A stretch of 64,000 nt of DNA, from contig VMTE01000013.1 of the NCBI GenBank assembly GCA_013791775.1, positions 1 to 64,000 on the forward strand, in the 5' to 3' direction. Below are positions 8,277-17,068 of the stretch, piece after piece. The position numbers and the translations under genes are program-made. This stretch comes from Hyphomonas sp. Its GTDB lineage: Bacteria; Pseudomonadota; Alphaproteobacteria; Caulobacterales; Hyphomonadaceae. The first letter of the stretch is position 1; every line of letters starts with the position of its first letter. A model generated the notes under the pieces. The model saw nothing but the letters and a program-made list of their open reading frames with translations, was not told the DNA's origin and ran no database searches.

Positions 8277-9683
8277 ATGCAATTCAGAACTCTGTGCCTG
8301 GCGGCGGTCGCCGGACTTGTGGTTGCGGCGTGTGATGCGCCGGGCAAGGGCAGCGGCAAGGACGCGGCTTTCGTGTCGCCGGCCGATGCGTTCCCGTCGA
8401 CCTATAAGCCTTACCCCTCACAGACCCTGCTGATCTCGAATGCCACGGTGATCGACGGCGTGGGCGGCCGGATCGAGAACGGGTCCGTGCTGATCGAGGG
8501 CGGCAAGATCGCTTCTGTCGGCACCGACATCGCCGCACCCGAAGGCGCGGTGACGATTGATGCGCGCGGCAAGTGGGTGACACCCGGCATCATCGACAAT
8601 CACAGCCACCTGGGCGCCTATCCCTCGCCCGGCGTCGATTCGACGGCGGACGGAAACGAGATTTCCGGGCCGGTGACGTCGGAGGTCTGGGTCGAACATT
8701 CGGTCTGGCCGCAGGATGCCGGGTTCACCCGCGCGCTGGCCGGCGGCATCACCTCGCTGCAGATCCTGCCCGGCAGCGCGAACCTGTTCGGCGGACGGGG
8801 CGTCACGCTGAAGAACGTGCCGGCGCGCACCATGCAGGGCATGAAGTTCCCGGAGGCGCCCTACACCCTGAAGATGGCCTGCGGCGAAAACCCGAAGCGG
8901 GTTTACGGCTACGGCCGCGGATCGACGCCCGGCGGCGCGCCGTATTCGCGCATGGGCAACGTGGCCGGCTACCGCGACGCCTGGATCAAGGCGGCCGACT
9001 ACAAGAAGCAACTCGAAATGGCGAAGAACGGCGGCGGCGAACCGCCGAAGCGCGATCTGGAACTCGAGACGCTCGCCGGTGTGCTGAGCGGCGATATCCT
9101 GGTTCACATGCACTGCTACCGGGCCGACGAAATGGCCGTGGTCATGGATATATCGCGGGAGTTCGGATACAAGGTCACCGCCTTCCACCACGCCGTCGAG
9201 GCCTACAAGATCGCCGACAAGCTCGCCGAGTACGGCGCCTGTTCCTCAATGTGGGCCGACTGGTACGGCTTCAAGATGGAAGCCTATGACGGCATTCGCG
9301 AGAATATCCCCCTGGTCCACAATGCAGGGGCCTGCGCCATCGTCCACTCGGACAGCGAAGTCGGGATCCAGCGGCTGAACCAGGAGGCGGCGAAGGCCTG
9401 GTCTGACGGCAAACGCGTCGGCATCGACATCCCGATGGAGGTCGCGTGGCAATGGCTGTCGATCAACCCGGCGAAATCGCTCGGCATTGACGGCAAGACC
9501 GGCAGCCTGGAGCCCGGGAAGATGGCGGACGTCGTCATCTGGTCGGGCGATCCGTTCAGCACCTACAGCAAGGCTGAAAAGGTCTATATCGACGGCGCGT
9601 TGATGTTTGACCGCAACGACCCGGCGAACCAGCCGGTCATGGATTTCGAACTTGGCCAACCCGGAGAAGGTGACCGCAAATGA
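8277..9683 (+). CDS. Amidohydrolase family lipoprotein (imidazolonepropionase-like)
   Basis: A 468-residue secreted metal-dependent hydrolase. The N-terminus has a signal peptide with a lipobox (VVAAC), so the protein is probably an outer- or inner-membrane lipoprotein facing the periplasm. Metal ligand motifs are intact: NHSH after WVTPGIID (about residue 105), then HMHCY, FHHAV and HSDSE. The C-terminus has SLEPGKMADVVIWSGDPF, the usual composite beta-sandwich signature. The substrate is unknown. Peptidase or isoaspartyl-type activity is common in this group. The stop overlaps the next gene by 4 bp. Confidence 0.85.
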   Translation: MQFRTLCLAAVAGLVVAACDAPGKGSGKDAAFVSPADAFPSTYKPYPSQTLLISNATVIDGVGGRIENGSVLIEGGKIASVGTDIAAPEGAVTIDARGKWVTPGIIDNHSHLGAYPSPGVDSTADGNEISGPVTSEVWVEHSVWPQDAGFTRALAGGITSLQILPGSANLFGGRGVTLKNVPARTMQGMKFPEAPYTLKMACGENPKRVYGYGRGSTPGGAPYSRMGNVAGYRDAWIKAADYKKQLEMAKNGGGEPPKRDLELETLAGVLSGDILVHMHCYRADEMAVVMDISREFGYKVTAFHHAVEAYKIADKLAEYGACSSMWADWYGFKMEAYDGIRENIPLVHNAGACAIVHSDSEVGIQRLNQEAAKAWSDGKRVGIDIPMEVAWQWLSINPAKSLGIDGKTGSLEPGKMADVVIWSGDPFSTYSKAEKVYIDGALMFDRNDPANQPVMDFELGQPGEGDRK

Positions 9684-10945
9684 TCCGCCACCTGCTTCTC
9701 AGTCTTGTAGTCCTTTCGGCAGCGCCGTTCGCCGCGGCAGAACCTGTCGCCATCTATGGCAAATCGGTCTGGACCGGCACCAACCAGGGGATGATCCCGG
9801 ACGGTGTCGTCGTGATCAATGACGGCCGCATCGTTTCGGTGGGCCCGGCATCGTCCGCCGCACCGGCGGGCGCGAAGGAAGTGCGCGCCGAATGGGTCAC
9901 GCCCGGCCTGATCTCCGCCTTTTCCACAACCGGCCTTTCGGAAGTCAGCGGCGTCGATGACACCAATGATGCCGGTGCGAGCGGCTCGCGCTTCTCCGCC
10001 GCGCTCGATGCGGCTGATGGGTTCAATCCGGATGCCACGCCGATTGCGATCTCGCGGCTCGAAGGGTTCACCCGCCTGGCGGTTGCCCCGCAAGCGCGCG
10101 CGACCCTGTTTGGCGGACAAGGCTTCCTGGCCGACACGACCGGGCTGACGGGCAGCATATTCCGTGAGCGCGCCTTTGCGTTCATCGTGCTCGGCGAGAC
10201 CGGCGCGTCGCTGACCGGCGGCTCGCGTCCGGCCGCCTGGGCGACCCTGCGCGGGGCGTTTGATGATGTCCGCTTTTTCGCCGCGCGTTACATGAGCCAC
10301 AATGACGGCAACGTGCTGACGCGGATGGATGCGCAGGCGCTGATGCCGGCCGTGAAGGGCGACCAGCTGATCGTGTTCCAGGCGCGCCGCGCGAGCGATC
10401 TCAATGCCATCATGGATCTGAAAGAGCAGACCCCCTCCTTGCGGATCGCCATCCTGGGCGCCGATGAGGGATGGCGGGTGGCCGAGCGCCTGGCTGAACT
10501 CGACGTGCCGGTCATGGTCGATGCGTTCTCGAACCTGCCGGCGTCCTTCTCGCAGCTTGCGGCCACCGCCGAGAATGCGAAACGGCTGTCCGAAGCCGGC
10601 GTCACCGTGGCCATCGTTCACTTCGACAATGACGGACATCAGGCACGCCTTGCGGCGCAGGTAGCGGGCAACGCCGTTGCCAACGGCATGTCGTTCGATG
10701 CCGCGATGCACGCGCTGACCACCGCGCCCGCCGAAATCTACGGCATGACCGGCCTGGGCGTTCTGGCGCCCGGCGCGCGGGCGGATGTGGTGGCCTGGGA
10801 CGGCGATCCGCTGGAGGTGACGTCGGCGCCGCTGGCCGTGTTCATCGACGGCGAAGACCAGCCGATGGTGTCGCGCCAGACCAAGCTGCGGGACCGTTAC
10901 CGGACGCTCGACGAAAGCCAGCTTCCGCTCGCCTACAAGCACTAG
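9680..10945 (+). CDS. Amidohydrolase-like secreted protein lacking metal ligands
   Basis: 421 residues with a cleavable signal peptide (MIRHLLLSLVVLSAAPFAAA). The N-terminal beta-sandwich (VAIYGKSVWTGTNQGMIPDG) and the C-terminal LAPGARADVVAWDGDPLEVT place it in the amidohydrolase family. Where active members have Gly-(Leu/Ile)-Ile-Asp-X-His-X-His it reads WVTPGLISAFSTTG, so both first-strand histidines are missing. No obvious replacement His pair is seen later. It overlaps the intact family member upstream by ATGA, which suggests translational coupling and perhaps a complex. It is likely a pseudoenzyme partner. Confidence 0.75.
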   Translation: MIRHLLLSLVVLSAAPFAAAEPVAIYGKSVWTGTNQGMIPDGVVVINDGRIVSVGPASSAAPAGAKEVRAEWVTPGLISAFSTTGLSEVSGVDDTNDAGASGSRFSAALDAADGFNPDATPIAISRLEGFTRLAVAPQARATLFGGQGFLADTTGLTGSIFRERAFAFIVLGETGASLTGGSRPAAWATLRGAFDDVRFFAARYMSHNDGNVLTRMDAQALMPAVKGDQLIVFQARRASDLNAIMDLKEQTPSLRIAILGADEGWRVAERLAELDVPVMVDAFSNLPASFSQLAATAENAKRLSEAGVTVAIVHFDNDGHQARLAAQVAGNAVANGMSFDAAMHALTTAPAEIYGMTGLGVLAPGARADVVAWDGDPLEVTSAPLAVFIDGEDQPMVSRQTKLRDRYRTLDESQLPLAYKH

Positions 10946-10992
10946 AAGCGGCATTTTCGCCCGGGGATGGCGTCCGGCCTGATCCTTGCTTG

Positions 10993-11019
10993 ACGGAAAA
11001 GCCCACAAGGCTTTTCCGT
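10993..11019. other. Perfect 11-bp inverted repeat (hairpin)
   Basis: ACGGAAAAGCC at 10993-11003 and GGCTTTTCCGT at 11009-11019 form a perfect stem with a 5-base loop. The hairpin lies between the amidohydrolase pair and the JmjC-like gene. The A-tract and T-tract are inside the stem, so it could act as a weak bidirectional terminator or a 5'-UTR structure. There is no T-run after it. Confidence 0.5.
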
Positions 11020-11041
11020 GTTGCGTGGGATGAGGTGCGCC

Positions 11042-11968
11042 ATGTTTGCGAGAATTCTGACTGATTGGGATGCCGAAAAGGCGTCGCGGTTTGGAAAGGG
11101 CCTGATTGTGGCCCACCACACGCTTCACCAGCGGCCGATGTTTACGGATGCCGGACTGGCCGATCTGCTGGACCGCTATCCGCGCGAGGCCTTCGGAATC
11201 CATACGATGGGTACGAAGCGTTCCGACAAGGACGGCTTCCGGAAAGGCATTCCCGGCAACCTGAACGGCGAGCAGCTGCTGGAAGCGGTCAAGCGCGGCC
11301 GTCTCTGGATCAACCTGCGCAATGCCAACGCGCACCTGCCGGAATATGCCGCGCTGTGCGACGAGATGTTCGGGGAACTGGACGCGGCAAACGGGGTCAA
11401 GACGCTCAAGCGCGATGTCGGCGTGCTGATCTCCAGCCCGAACGCACGCGTGTTCTATCACCTCGACATTCCGCTCGTGACGCTCTGGCAGATCAAGGGC
11501 GAAAAGACGATGTACCTCTATCCGCGCGGCGGGAAGTTTTCGCCCGATCCCCAAGTCGAGGCGATCGTGCTGCGCGAGCAGGAAGAAGAGATCGAGTACG
11601 ATCCGTCTTATGATGCGGACGCGCAGACCGTCACCCTAACGCCCGGTGTGGTCGCCAACTGGCCGCAGACTGCGCCGCACCGGATCGACAACGCCAACTG
11701 CCTGAACGTGTCGCTGTCCTGCGAGTTCATGACCTTTGATGCGTTGGTCCATGCCAACGCCCTTTACGCGAACGGGGCGATGCGCCGCTGGTGGGGGCTG
11801 AACCCGTCCATCGAGCGCGACGGCAACATTACAAAAATTTCAAAGGCCGGCCTGGCCCGGGCGATGAAGTTGTTCAACTCCCGTAAATCCTTCGAGAAGC
11901 AGGTTAGACCGACCTTTGTTGTCGACCTCGATTCCGAAAATTCTGTGCGGGACCTGACTGCCGCATAG
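11042..11968 (+). CDS. JmjC/cupin-like oxygenase family protein
   Basis: About 308 residues. The central part has VFYHLDIPLVTLWQIKGEKT followed by MYLYPR, the pattern of JmjC-type Fe(II)/2-oxoglutarate oxygenases (a His-X-Asp pair in YHLD). A distal His lies in NWPQTAPHRID, after LTPGVVANWP. The metal triad therefore looks intact. Members of this family hydroxylate proteins or small molecules. The target here is unknown. The C-terminal 60 residues are basic and may contact nucleic acid or protein. The ATG at 11042 with GATGAGG upstream is preferred over a GTG at 11018. Confidence 0.65.
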   Translation: MFARILTDWDAEKASRFGKGLIVAHHTLHQRPMFTDAGLADLLDRYPREAFGIHTMGTKRSDKDGFRKGIPGNLNGEQLLEAVKRGRLWINLRNANAHLPEYAALCDEMFGELDAANGVKTLKRDVGVLISSPNARVFYHLDIPLVTLWQIKGEKTMYLYPRGGKFSPDPQVEAIVLREQEEEIEYDPSYDADAQTVTLTPGVVANWPQTAPHRIDNANCLNVSLSCEFMTFDALVHANALYANGAMRRWWGLNPSIERDGNITKISKAGLARAMKLFNSRKSFEKQVRPTFVVDLDSENSVRDLTAA

Positions 11969-12006
11969 CTGCCGTAATCGAAGGCGATGACACATCGCCT
12001 CTCGGA

Positions 12007-12756
12007 ATGGGTAGAGTCATGCTGATCGCGTTGCTTATTTCGCTGGCCATGGCGACGGGCTCCGGCCCCATGCATGCCGCCCTGGAGGCCACCGAAGCGC
12101 CGGAAACCTTCCGGGCCGCGTTCACCGTCGAACTCGTTTCGAACTCGGCCCAGCAGACCTACAGCTTCGATCCGCGCCTTCCGGCCGGCGCCCGCTGGGT
12201 GACGGTGGCGCGCCTCGGCCAAGATGCGGAGCTGGATCAGGTTGCCGCCAGCTGGGCCGCTGAAGTTGCGCCGGACGGTCGGCTGTTTCCGGACGACCTG
12301 CGGGCCAGTCTCGGGCCTTCGGTCGATGTGAACACGGACGGGGACGCCTGGCGGGTCAGCTTCCGCCACCACCCGAACTACAACGACAGCGAGTTTGACG
12401 TCTGGGCGGCCGAGCGTCTCAAGGCGACTGCGTGGCTGGATCCGGTCGGTGAGCGCTTCCAGCGGATCGAATATACCCTGCCGAAACCGGTCAGGGGCCC
12501 CTCGGGCGGAAAACTGACCCGTTACGAGCAGAGCTACCTGCTGAAGACCGAGCCGCGCTGGGGCTTTTCCTACGTGTCGGGCTTCACCATCGATCTGGAA
12601 GCGAAGGCGGCCTTCAAGCGCATCAATCGCCGCTTCGAAGCCCGTGTCACCGACATCCAATTCTTCTTTGCCAGTCCGGCGGCTGAAGCCGAATACGACA
12701 GCCGCCGCGCCGCCGCGGTACAGATGGCCTCTGGATTCAGCTCGCCGGGGCGCTAG
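12007..12756 (+). CDS. Hypothetical secreted protein
   Basis: About 249 residues beginning with a hydrophobic signal (LIALLISLAMATGSGPMHA). The mature part is rich in beta-type stretches and aromatic residues (FRAAFTVELVSNSAQQTYSF, RYEQSYLLKTEPRWGFSYV). No family is recognised. A second ATG at 12019 could be the real start. It is followed after 10 bp by the DUF1489 gene on the same strand. Confidence 0.6.
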   Translation: MGRVMLIALLISLAMATGSGPMHAALEATEAPETFRAAFTVELVSNSAQQTYSFDPRLPAGARWVTVARLGQDAELDQVAASWAAEVAPDGRLFPDDLRASLGPSVDVNTDGDAWRVSFRHHPNYNDSEFDVWAAERLKATAWLDPVGERFQRIEYTLPKPVRGPSGGKLTRYEQSYLLKTEPRWGFSYVSGFTIDLEAKAAFKRINRRFEARVTDIQFFFASPAAEAEYDSRRAAAVQMASGFSSPGR

Positions 12757-12766
12757 TCTTCCCGGC

Positions 12767-13183
12767 ATGACGATTCACATGGTGAAACTCTGCGTCGGCG
12801 CGGACGATGTCGATGCCCTGGCCGACTGGCAGGCGCGCCTGCTGAAGACGCTGCCCCATCCCGTGCACCATACCCGGATGGCCCCGAAACGGGCCGAAGA
12901 AATGCTGGATGGCGGATCGATCTACTGGGTCATCAAGCGGGCAATCCGTGTGCGCCAGCGCATCATCGACATCCGCACGGTTCCCGATGACGCGGGCCGG
13001 GACCTGTGCGAGCTGGTGTTCGACCCGGTACTCGTTCGCACCTATGCCCAGCCGAAACGGCCTTTCCAGGGCTGGAGATATCTGAAGCCCGGCGAAGCGC
13101 CGCGCGATCTGAAATCCGGCGAGGCGGCGATCGACTTGCCGCCAAGTCTCGACGCGGCCTTGAAGAATGCCGGAGTCTGGTGA
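12767..13183 (+). CDS. DUF1489 family protein
   Basis: 138 residues, starting MTIHMVKLCVGADDVDALAD, with the conserved HHTRMAPKRAEEMLDGGSIY and IRVRQRIIDIRT. The tail RPFQGWRYLKPGEAPRDL is also typical. DUF1489 is a widespread alphaproteobacterial family of unknown function. The ATG at 12767 gives the family N-terminus. The upstream gene ends at 12756. Confidence 0.85.
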   Translation: MTIHMVKLCVGADDVDALADWQARLLKTLPHPVHHTRMAPKRAEEMLDGGSIYWVIKRAIRVRQRIIDIRTVPDDAGRDLCELVFDPVLVRTYAQPKRPFQGWRYLKPGEAPRDLKSGEAAIDLPPSLDAALKNAGVW

Positions 13184-13228
13184 ACAAGGGCGGCGAATTC
13201 CGCATCCGGTTCCAGAAAGGCTTCGCCC

Positions 13229-13462
13229 ATGCCCCAGTTCGACATGATCCTGCTCACGCCGCGCGAAGCGGAAGGTGCCGATGTCATCGAGCACACCGCC
13301 GGCACGCCGGTGCGTGAAGGCGGCGGCGACGAGACCTATCGCTGCGGCAGCTGCAAGACGAAGCTGTTGATCAACGTGGCGCACCGGGACGCGCATGGTG
13401 TCGTCGTGAAGTGCGGAAAGTGCGGGAAGCTCAACACCGAGCCGCACCATCACCATCATTGA
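13229..13462 (+). CDS. Small zinc-ribbon protein with a natural poly-His tail
   Basis: 77 residues with two CxxC pairs (CGSC and CGKC) about 28 residues apart, which suggests one zinc ribbon. It ends PHHHHH, five histidines before the stop. AAAGG precedes the ATG by a normal spacing. No function is recognised. The histidine tail could bind additional metal. It sits between DUF1489 and a TauE/SafE exporter on the same strand. Confidence 0.7.
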   Translation: MPQFDMILLTPREAEGADVIEHTAGTPVREGGGDETYRCGSCKTKLLINVAHRDAHGVVVKCGKCGKLNTEPHHHHH

Positions 13463-13520
13463 GCGGCCTGCGGTCCACACCGGTATGGACAATCCTGCGG
13501 CGGCGCCCTGAGGCCCGCCG

Positions 13521-14345
13521 ATGACCGAGTTTTTCAGCCAGTACGGCGTGATGATCGCGTCGCTGATCGCGGCGGGCCTGTTTGCGGGTCTCGTCGCCGG
13601 CCTGTTCGGCATCGGCGGCGGGGCTGTCATCGTGCCGGTGCTGTTCTTCCTGCTCGACGGCATGGGCTATACCGAAACCGCGATGCACGTGGCGGTGGCG
13701 ACGTCGCTCTCGACCATCATCCTGACCTCGGTGCGAAGCGTGATGGCCCATCACGGGCATGGCGCGGTTGACTGGAGCATCATTCGCGGCTGGGCGCCGT
13801 GGATCATGCTGGGGGCGGTTTGCGGGATCGGCCTGTCGGGGCTGATGTCGAAGCGCATGCTGCTCGGCCTGTTCGGCGCGCTGTTGTTCCTGCTCGCAGC
13901 ACAGATTTCGTTCGGCCGTCCCAGCTGGCGGTTGGCAGACAGGATGCCCGAAGGCGTTGCCCGCGCTGGCGCCGGAACGGCTGTGGGCGTGTTGTCTGCG
14001 CTGATGGGGATTGGCGGGGGCACTTTCGGGGTCAGCCTGATGACGCTGTTCGGCACGCCCATCCACCGCGCCGTGGCGACGGCCGCCGGGTGGGGCGTGG
14101 CGATCGGTCTGCCGGGGGCGATTGCGGCAATCTTTGTGGGGTGGGGCCGGGACGGCCTGCCGCCCTTGTCGGCCGGTTTCGTGAACCTGCCGGCTTTCCT
14201 GCTGATCTCGACGTTTACGGTGTTGATGGCGCCAGTGGGGGCAGCGCTGGCGCACAAGCTGCATGCTGACCGGTTGCGCAAACTTTTCGGCTTGCTGCTG
14301 GTGGTCGTGGCAGGCCGCATGCTGTGGCAGGCGTCCGGCTTGTGA
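13521..14345 (+). CDS. TauE/SafE family anion exporter
   Basis: 274 residues with about eight membrane segments. The two halves each begin with the family glycine motif: GLFAGLVAGLFGIGGGAVIV near the N-terminus and LSALMGIGGGTFGVSLMTLF in the middle. Family members export sulfite, sulfoacetate or related anions. The substrate here is unknown. It converges with trkH, with 4 bp between the stops. Confidence 0.85.
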   Translation: MTEFFSQYGVMIASLIAAGLFAGLVAGLFGIGGGAVIVPVLFFLLDGMGYTETAMHVAVATSLSTIILTSVRSVMAHHGHGAVDWSIIRGWAPWIMLGAVCGIGLSGLMSKRMLLGLFGALLFLLAAQISFGRPSWRLADRMPEGVARAGAGTAVGVLSALMGIGGGTFGVSLMTLFGTPIHRAVATAAGWGVAIGLPGAIAAIFVGWGRDGLPPLSAGFVNLPAFLLISTFTVLMAPVGAALAHKLHADRLRKLFGLLLVVVAGRMLWQASGL

Positions 14346-14349
14346 CCGG

Positions 14350-15804
14350 TCAGCCGCGCCAGAAGCGCGGCGTGAGCACAACGAACACGACCAGGAATTC
14401 AAGCCGGCCGAGCAGCATCGTCACGGTGCACACCCATTTTGCGAAATCGTTCAGCACGCCGTAGTTCGTCGAGGGACCGACGACCGGGCCGAGACCCGGG
14501 CCGACGTTCGAGACGCAGGCGGCCGCTGCCGAAATCGCCGACATCGTGTCGAGTCCGGCGAAGGAAAGCAGGGCCGAGGAGACCATGAACGTTACGAGAT
14601 AGAGGAAGAGGAACACCATCACCGACTGCAGCGTGTCCGTGTCCACCACCCGGCCGCCATACCAGATCGGCGCCTTCCGGTGGGGTTGGACCATGCGCTG
14701 GCCCCACGCAATCAGAGCTTTCCAGGTGATTTCAAGACGGAACATCTTGATGCCGCCTGCGGCAGATCCGGCGCAACCGCCGAGAAAGGTGACCAACAAC
14801 AGCAAAGCGACAACCGGATCGCCCCAGGTGTCATAGGGCGCGTTCGCGAAACCCGTGCCCGAGAGAACCGAGAAGACGTTGAATGTCGCATTCACCCCTT
14901 CCGTCCATTGCTCGCTGAAGGTTGCGCCGCCCGGGTTTGCTTCGCGGACCAGGATGACGGCGATCGACACGACGATGCCGATCGCCAGGAACAGGCGAGG
15001 CTGGGGATCCCGGAGTAGCGGTCCTGGCCGTCCATTCAGGAAGAGGATGGCGAACAGGCTGAACGGCATGGCGGCAATCGCCATGAAAACGATGCCGACG
15101 TAAACGGAGCCGGTACCGTTGAACTGGCCGAACGAAGCGTCATGGGTCGAGAAGCCGCCGGCCGACAAGGTCGACATCGCGTGATTGATGGCATCGAACC
15201 AGTTCATGCCCGTGATGCTGTAAAGCAGTGCGCAAATTGCGGTCAGCGCCACATAGGCGAAACCGATATAGGCCGCGATGTCCGAGACCTTGGGCAGAAA
15301 CTTGCCGGTACGGTCGGAACTTTCGAGATTGAACAGCTGCATGCCGCCGACCCGGAGCTGGGGGAGGATCGCAACGGCAGTCACGATGATGCCGACGCCG
15401 CCGATCCAGTGCAGGATCGACCGCCAGAGCAGAAGGCCGCGCGGCATCGTGTCGAGGCCGGCAAGTATGGTCGCGCCGGTGGTGGTCATTCCCGACACGC
15501 TTTCGAAGAAGGCGTTCGTGATCGAGTAGCCCGACACCAGGAATGGCAGGGCGCCGACCGCATTGATGACGACCCAGATGCTGACGGTCAGCAGGAAGGC
15601 TTCGCGCTGGCCGATATTCAGGTCCCTGCTTCGGGCCATCACCCAGAACAGGCTGCCGACAAGCAGTGAGATCGCGCCCGATATCACGAAGACATGCTGC
15701 TTTCCCGTGCCGTCCGCGATGTCGATCAGGGCACAGGGGACCATGGCCGCTGTCACCAGCAGGATCATCATTCCCAGGGCGTATATGACGGGGCGGAGCT
15801 GCAT
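14350..15804 (-). CDS. trkH: TrkH family potassium uptake protein
   Basis: 484-residue membrane subunit of a Trk-type K+ uptake system. The four pore-loop filter motifs are visible in order: SGMTTTGATIL, STLSAGGFSTHD, SVLSGTGFANAP and ACVSNVGPGLG. The N-terminal segment MQLRPVIYALGMMILLVTAA is the usual first helix. The regulatory TrkA subunit is not in the window. The gene is divergent from the amino acid dehydrogenase, with an 80-bp gap. Confidence 0.92.
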   Translation of the reverse strand: MQLRPVIYALGMMILLVTAAMVPCALIDIADGTGKQHVFVISGAISLLVGSLFWVMARSRDLNIGQREAFLLTVSIWVVINAVGALPFLVSGYSITNAFFESVSGMTTTGATILAGLDTMPRGLLLWRSILHWIGGVGIIVTAVAILPQLRVGGMQLFNLESSDRTGKFLPKVSDIAAYIGFAYVALTAICALLYSITGMNWFDAINHAMSTLSAGGFSTHDASFGQFNGTGSVYVGIVFMAIAAMPFSLFAILFLNGRPGPLLRDPQPRLFLAIGIVVSIAVILVREANPGGATFSEQWTEGVNATFNVFSVLSGTGFANAPYDTWGDPVVALLLLVTFLGGCAGSAAGGIKMFRLEITWKALIAWGQRMVQPHRKAPIWYGGRVVDTDTLQSVMVFLFLYLVTFMVSSALLSFAGLDTMSAISAAAACVSNVGPGLGPVVGPSTNYGVLNDFAKWVCTVTMLLGRLEFLVVFVVLTPRFWRG

Positions 15805-15884
15805 GCGCGGGCACCTTACGCCGCAAACCCTGCAAAGGTGTCAATGCCGGCTGCGCGGCCACACCGGCCGGTTGACCTCCCGGC

Positions 15885-16991
15885 ATGGCGGCGGCTAGAG
15901 CGGCTGAATTGGTTTCATTTGAAACGCTTTGGACCCCGCGGATGTTTGATCACCCCTCCTATGATGCCCACGAGGGCGTGCACGCCTTTCACGACGCGGC
16001 CACCGGCCTCAAATGCGTGATTGCGGTGCATTCCACGGCGCTGGGGCCTGCTGCGGGCGGTTGCCGGATGTGGAACTACACGACCGGCGACGCCATGCTG
16101 ACCGACGTGCTGCGTTTGTCCCAGGGCATGAGCTACAAGAACGCGATGGCCGGAATCCCGCTCGGCGGCGGCAAGGCCGTCATCTGGGGGGATCCGAAAT
16201 CCGACAAGTCGCCGGAACTGTTCCGGGCCTTCGGGCGGGCGGTGGAGAGCCTGCAAGGCCTTTACTACACCGCTGAGGATGTCGGCGTTGATGTGTCTGA
16301 CATGTCGATTGTCCGGCAGGAGACCCGGTATGTGGCGGGCCTTGACGAGGGCGCCGCGGCGAGCGGAGACCCGTCGCCGGTGACCGCAAGGGGCGTCTAT
16401 CTCGGCATCCGCGAAGTCGCGCGCCGGATTTTCGGGACCGATGATCTCAACGGGCGCACGATTGCCGTGCAAGGTGTCGGGTCCGTGGGCGGTTATACCT
16501 GCGAGCACCTGGCTGCGGCGGGCGCCAACCTCGTGATCACCGACATCGACCAGGACGCGTTGGCAACCGTCGCCCAGCGTACCGGCGCGCGCATTGTTGC
16601 GCCGAACGACATCTACGACGTCGAGGCGGATATCTTTTCCCCCAATGCGCTCGGCGCGATCATCAATGAAAAGACATTGGCGCGGCTGAAAGTCAGGGGC
16701 GTTGCTGGTGGCGCAAACAACCAGCTGGTGGTTCCGGAGATGGGGGAGTTCCTTCGCCGCAAGGGCATTCTCTATGCACCGGATTATGTGATCAACGGCG
16801 GCGGCATCATCAACGTTGCCGCAGAAATCTCGGGCAGCTACTCGCGCGACTGGGTCGACAGAACCCTGGCGCAGCTCATCGTCACGCTCGGCGATGTGCT
16901 GGACGAAGCCCTGAAAACCGATCAGCCAACAAACTATGTGGCCGACCGTATCGCGCGCGCGCGTATTGCGGCGGCGCGTTCAGGTAGGTAG
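15885..16991 (+). CDS. Leucine/valine-type amino acid dehydrogenase
   Basis: 368 residues of the Glu/Leu/Phe/Val dehydrogenase family, which oxidatively deaminates amino acids with NAD. The substrate region has ALGPAAGGCRMW and MSYKNAMAGIPLGGGKAVI, containing the conserved glycines and the catalytic lysines. The Rossmann motif is VQGVGSVGGYTCEHL, and VINGGGIINVAAE lies near the C-terminus. The length and the GCRMW pattern favour the leucine/valine dehydrogenase branch over glutamate dehydrogenase. It fits branched-chain amino acid use together with mmsA elsewhere in the window. Confidence 0.85.
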   Translation: MAAARAAELVSFETLWTPRMFDHPSYDAHEGVHAFHDAATGLKCVIAVHSTALGPAAGGCRMWNYTTGDAMLTDVLRLSQGMSYKNAMAGIPLGGGKAVIWGDPKSDKSPELFRAFGRAVESLQGLYYTAEDVGVDVSDMSIVRQETRYVAGLDEGAAASGDPSPVTARGVYLGIREVARRIFGTDDLNGRTIAVQGVGSVGGYTCEHLAAAGANLVITDIDQDALATVAQRTGARIVAPNDIYDVEADIFSPNALGAIINEKTLARLKVRGVAGGANNQLVVPEMGEFLRRKGILYAPDYVINGGGIINVAAEISGSYSRDWVDRTLAQLIVTLGDVLDEALKTDQPTNYVADRIARARIAAARSGR

Positions 16992-17068
16992 AACTCCTTA
17001 GTCCCGCCCTGGTACCGGGGTGGTAGAGGCTGAATAGCGGCCAAACCGGGCCGCAAGGAGATTTTCCC

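Noticed and set aside
9584-11554. Minus-strand open frame of 656 codons
   Set aside because: Antisense to the second amidohydrolase and the JmjC-like gene, with no recognisable motif.
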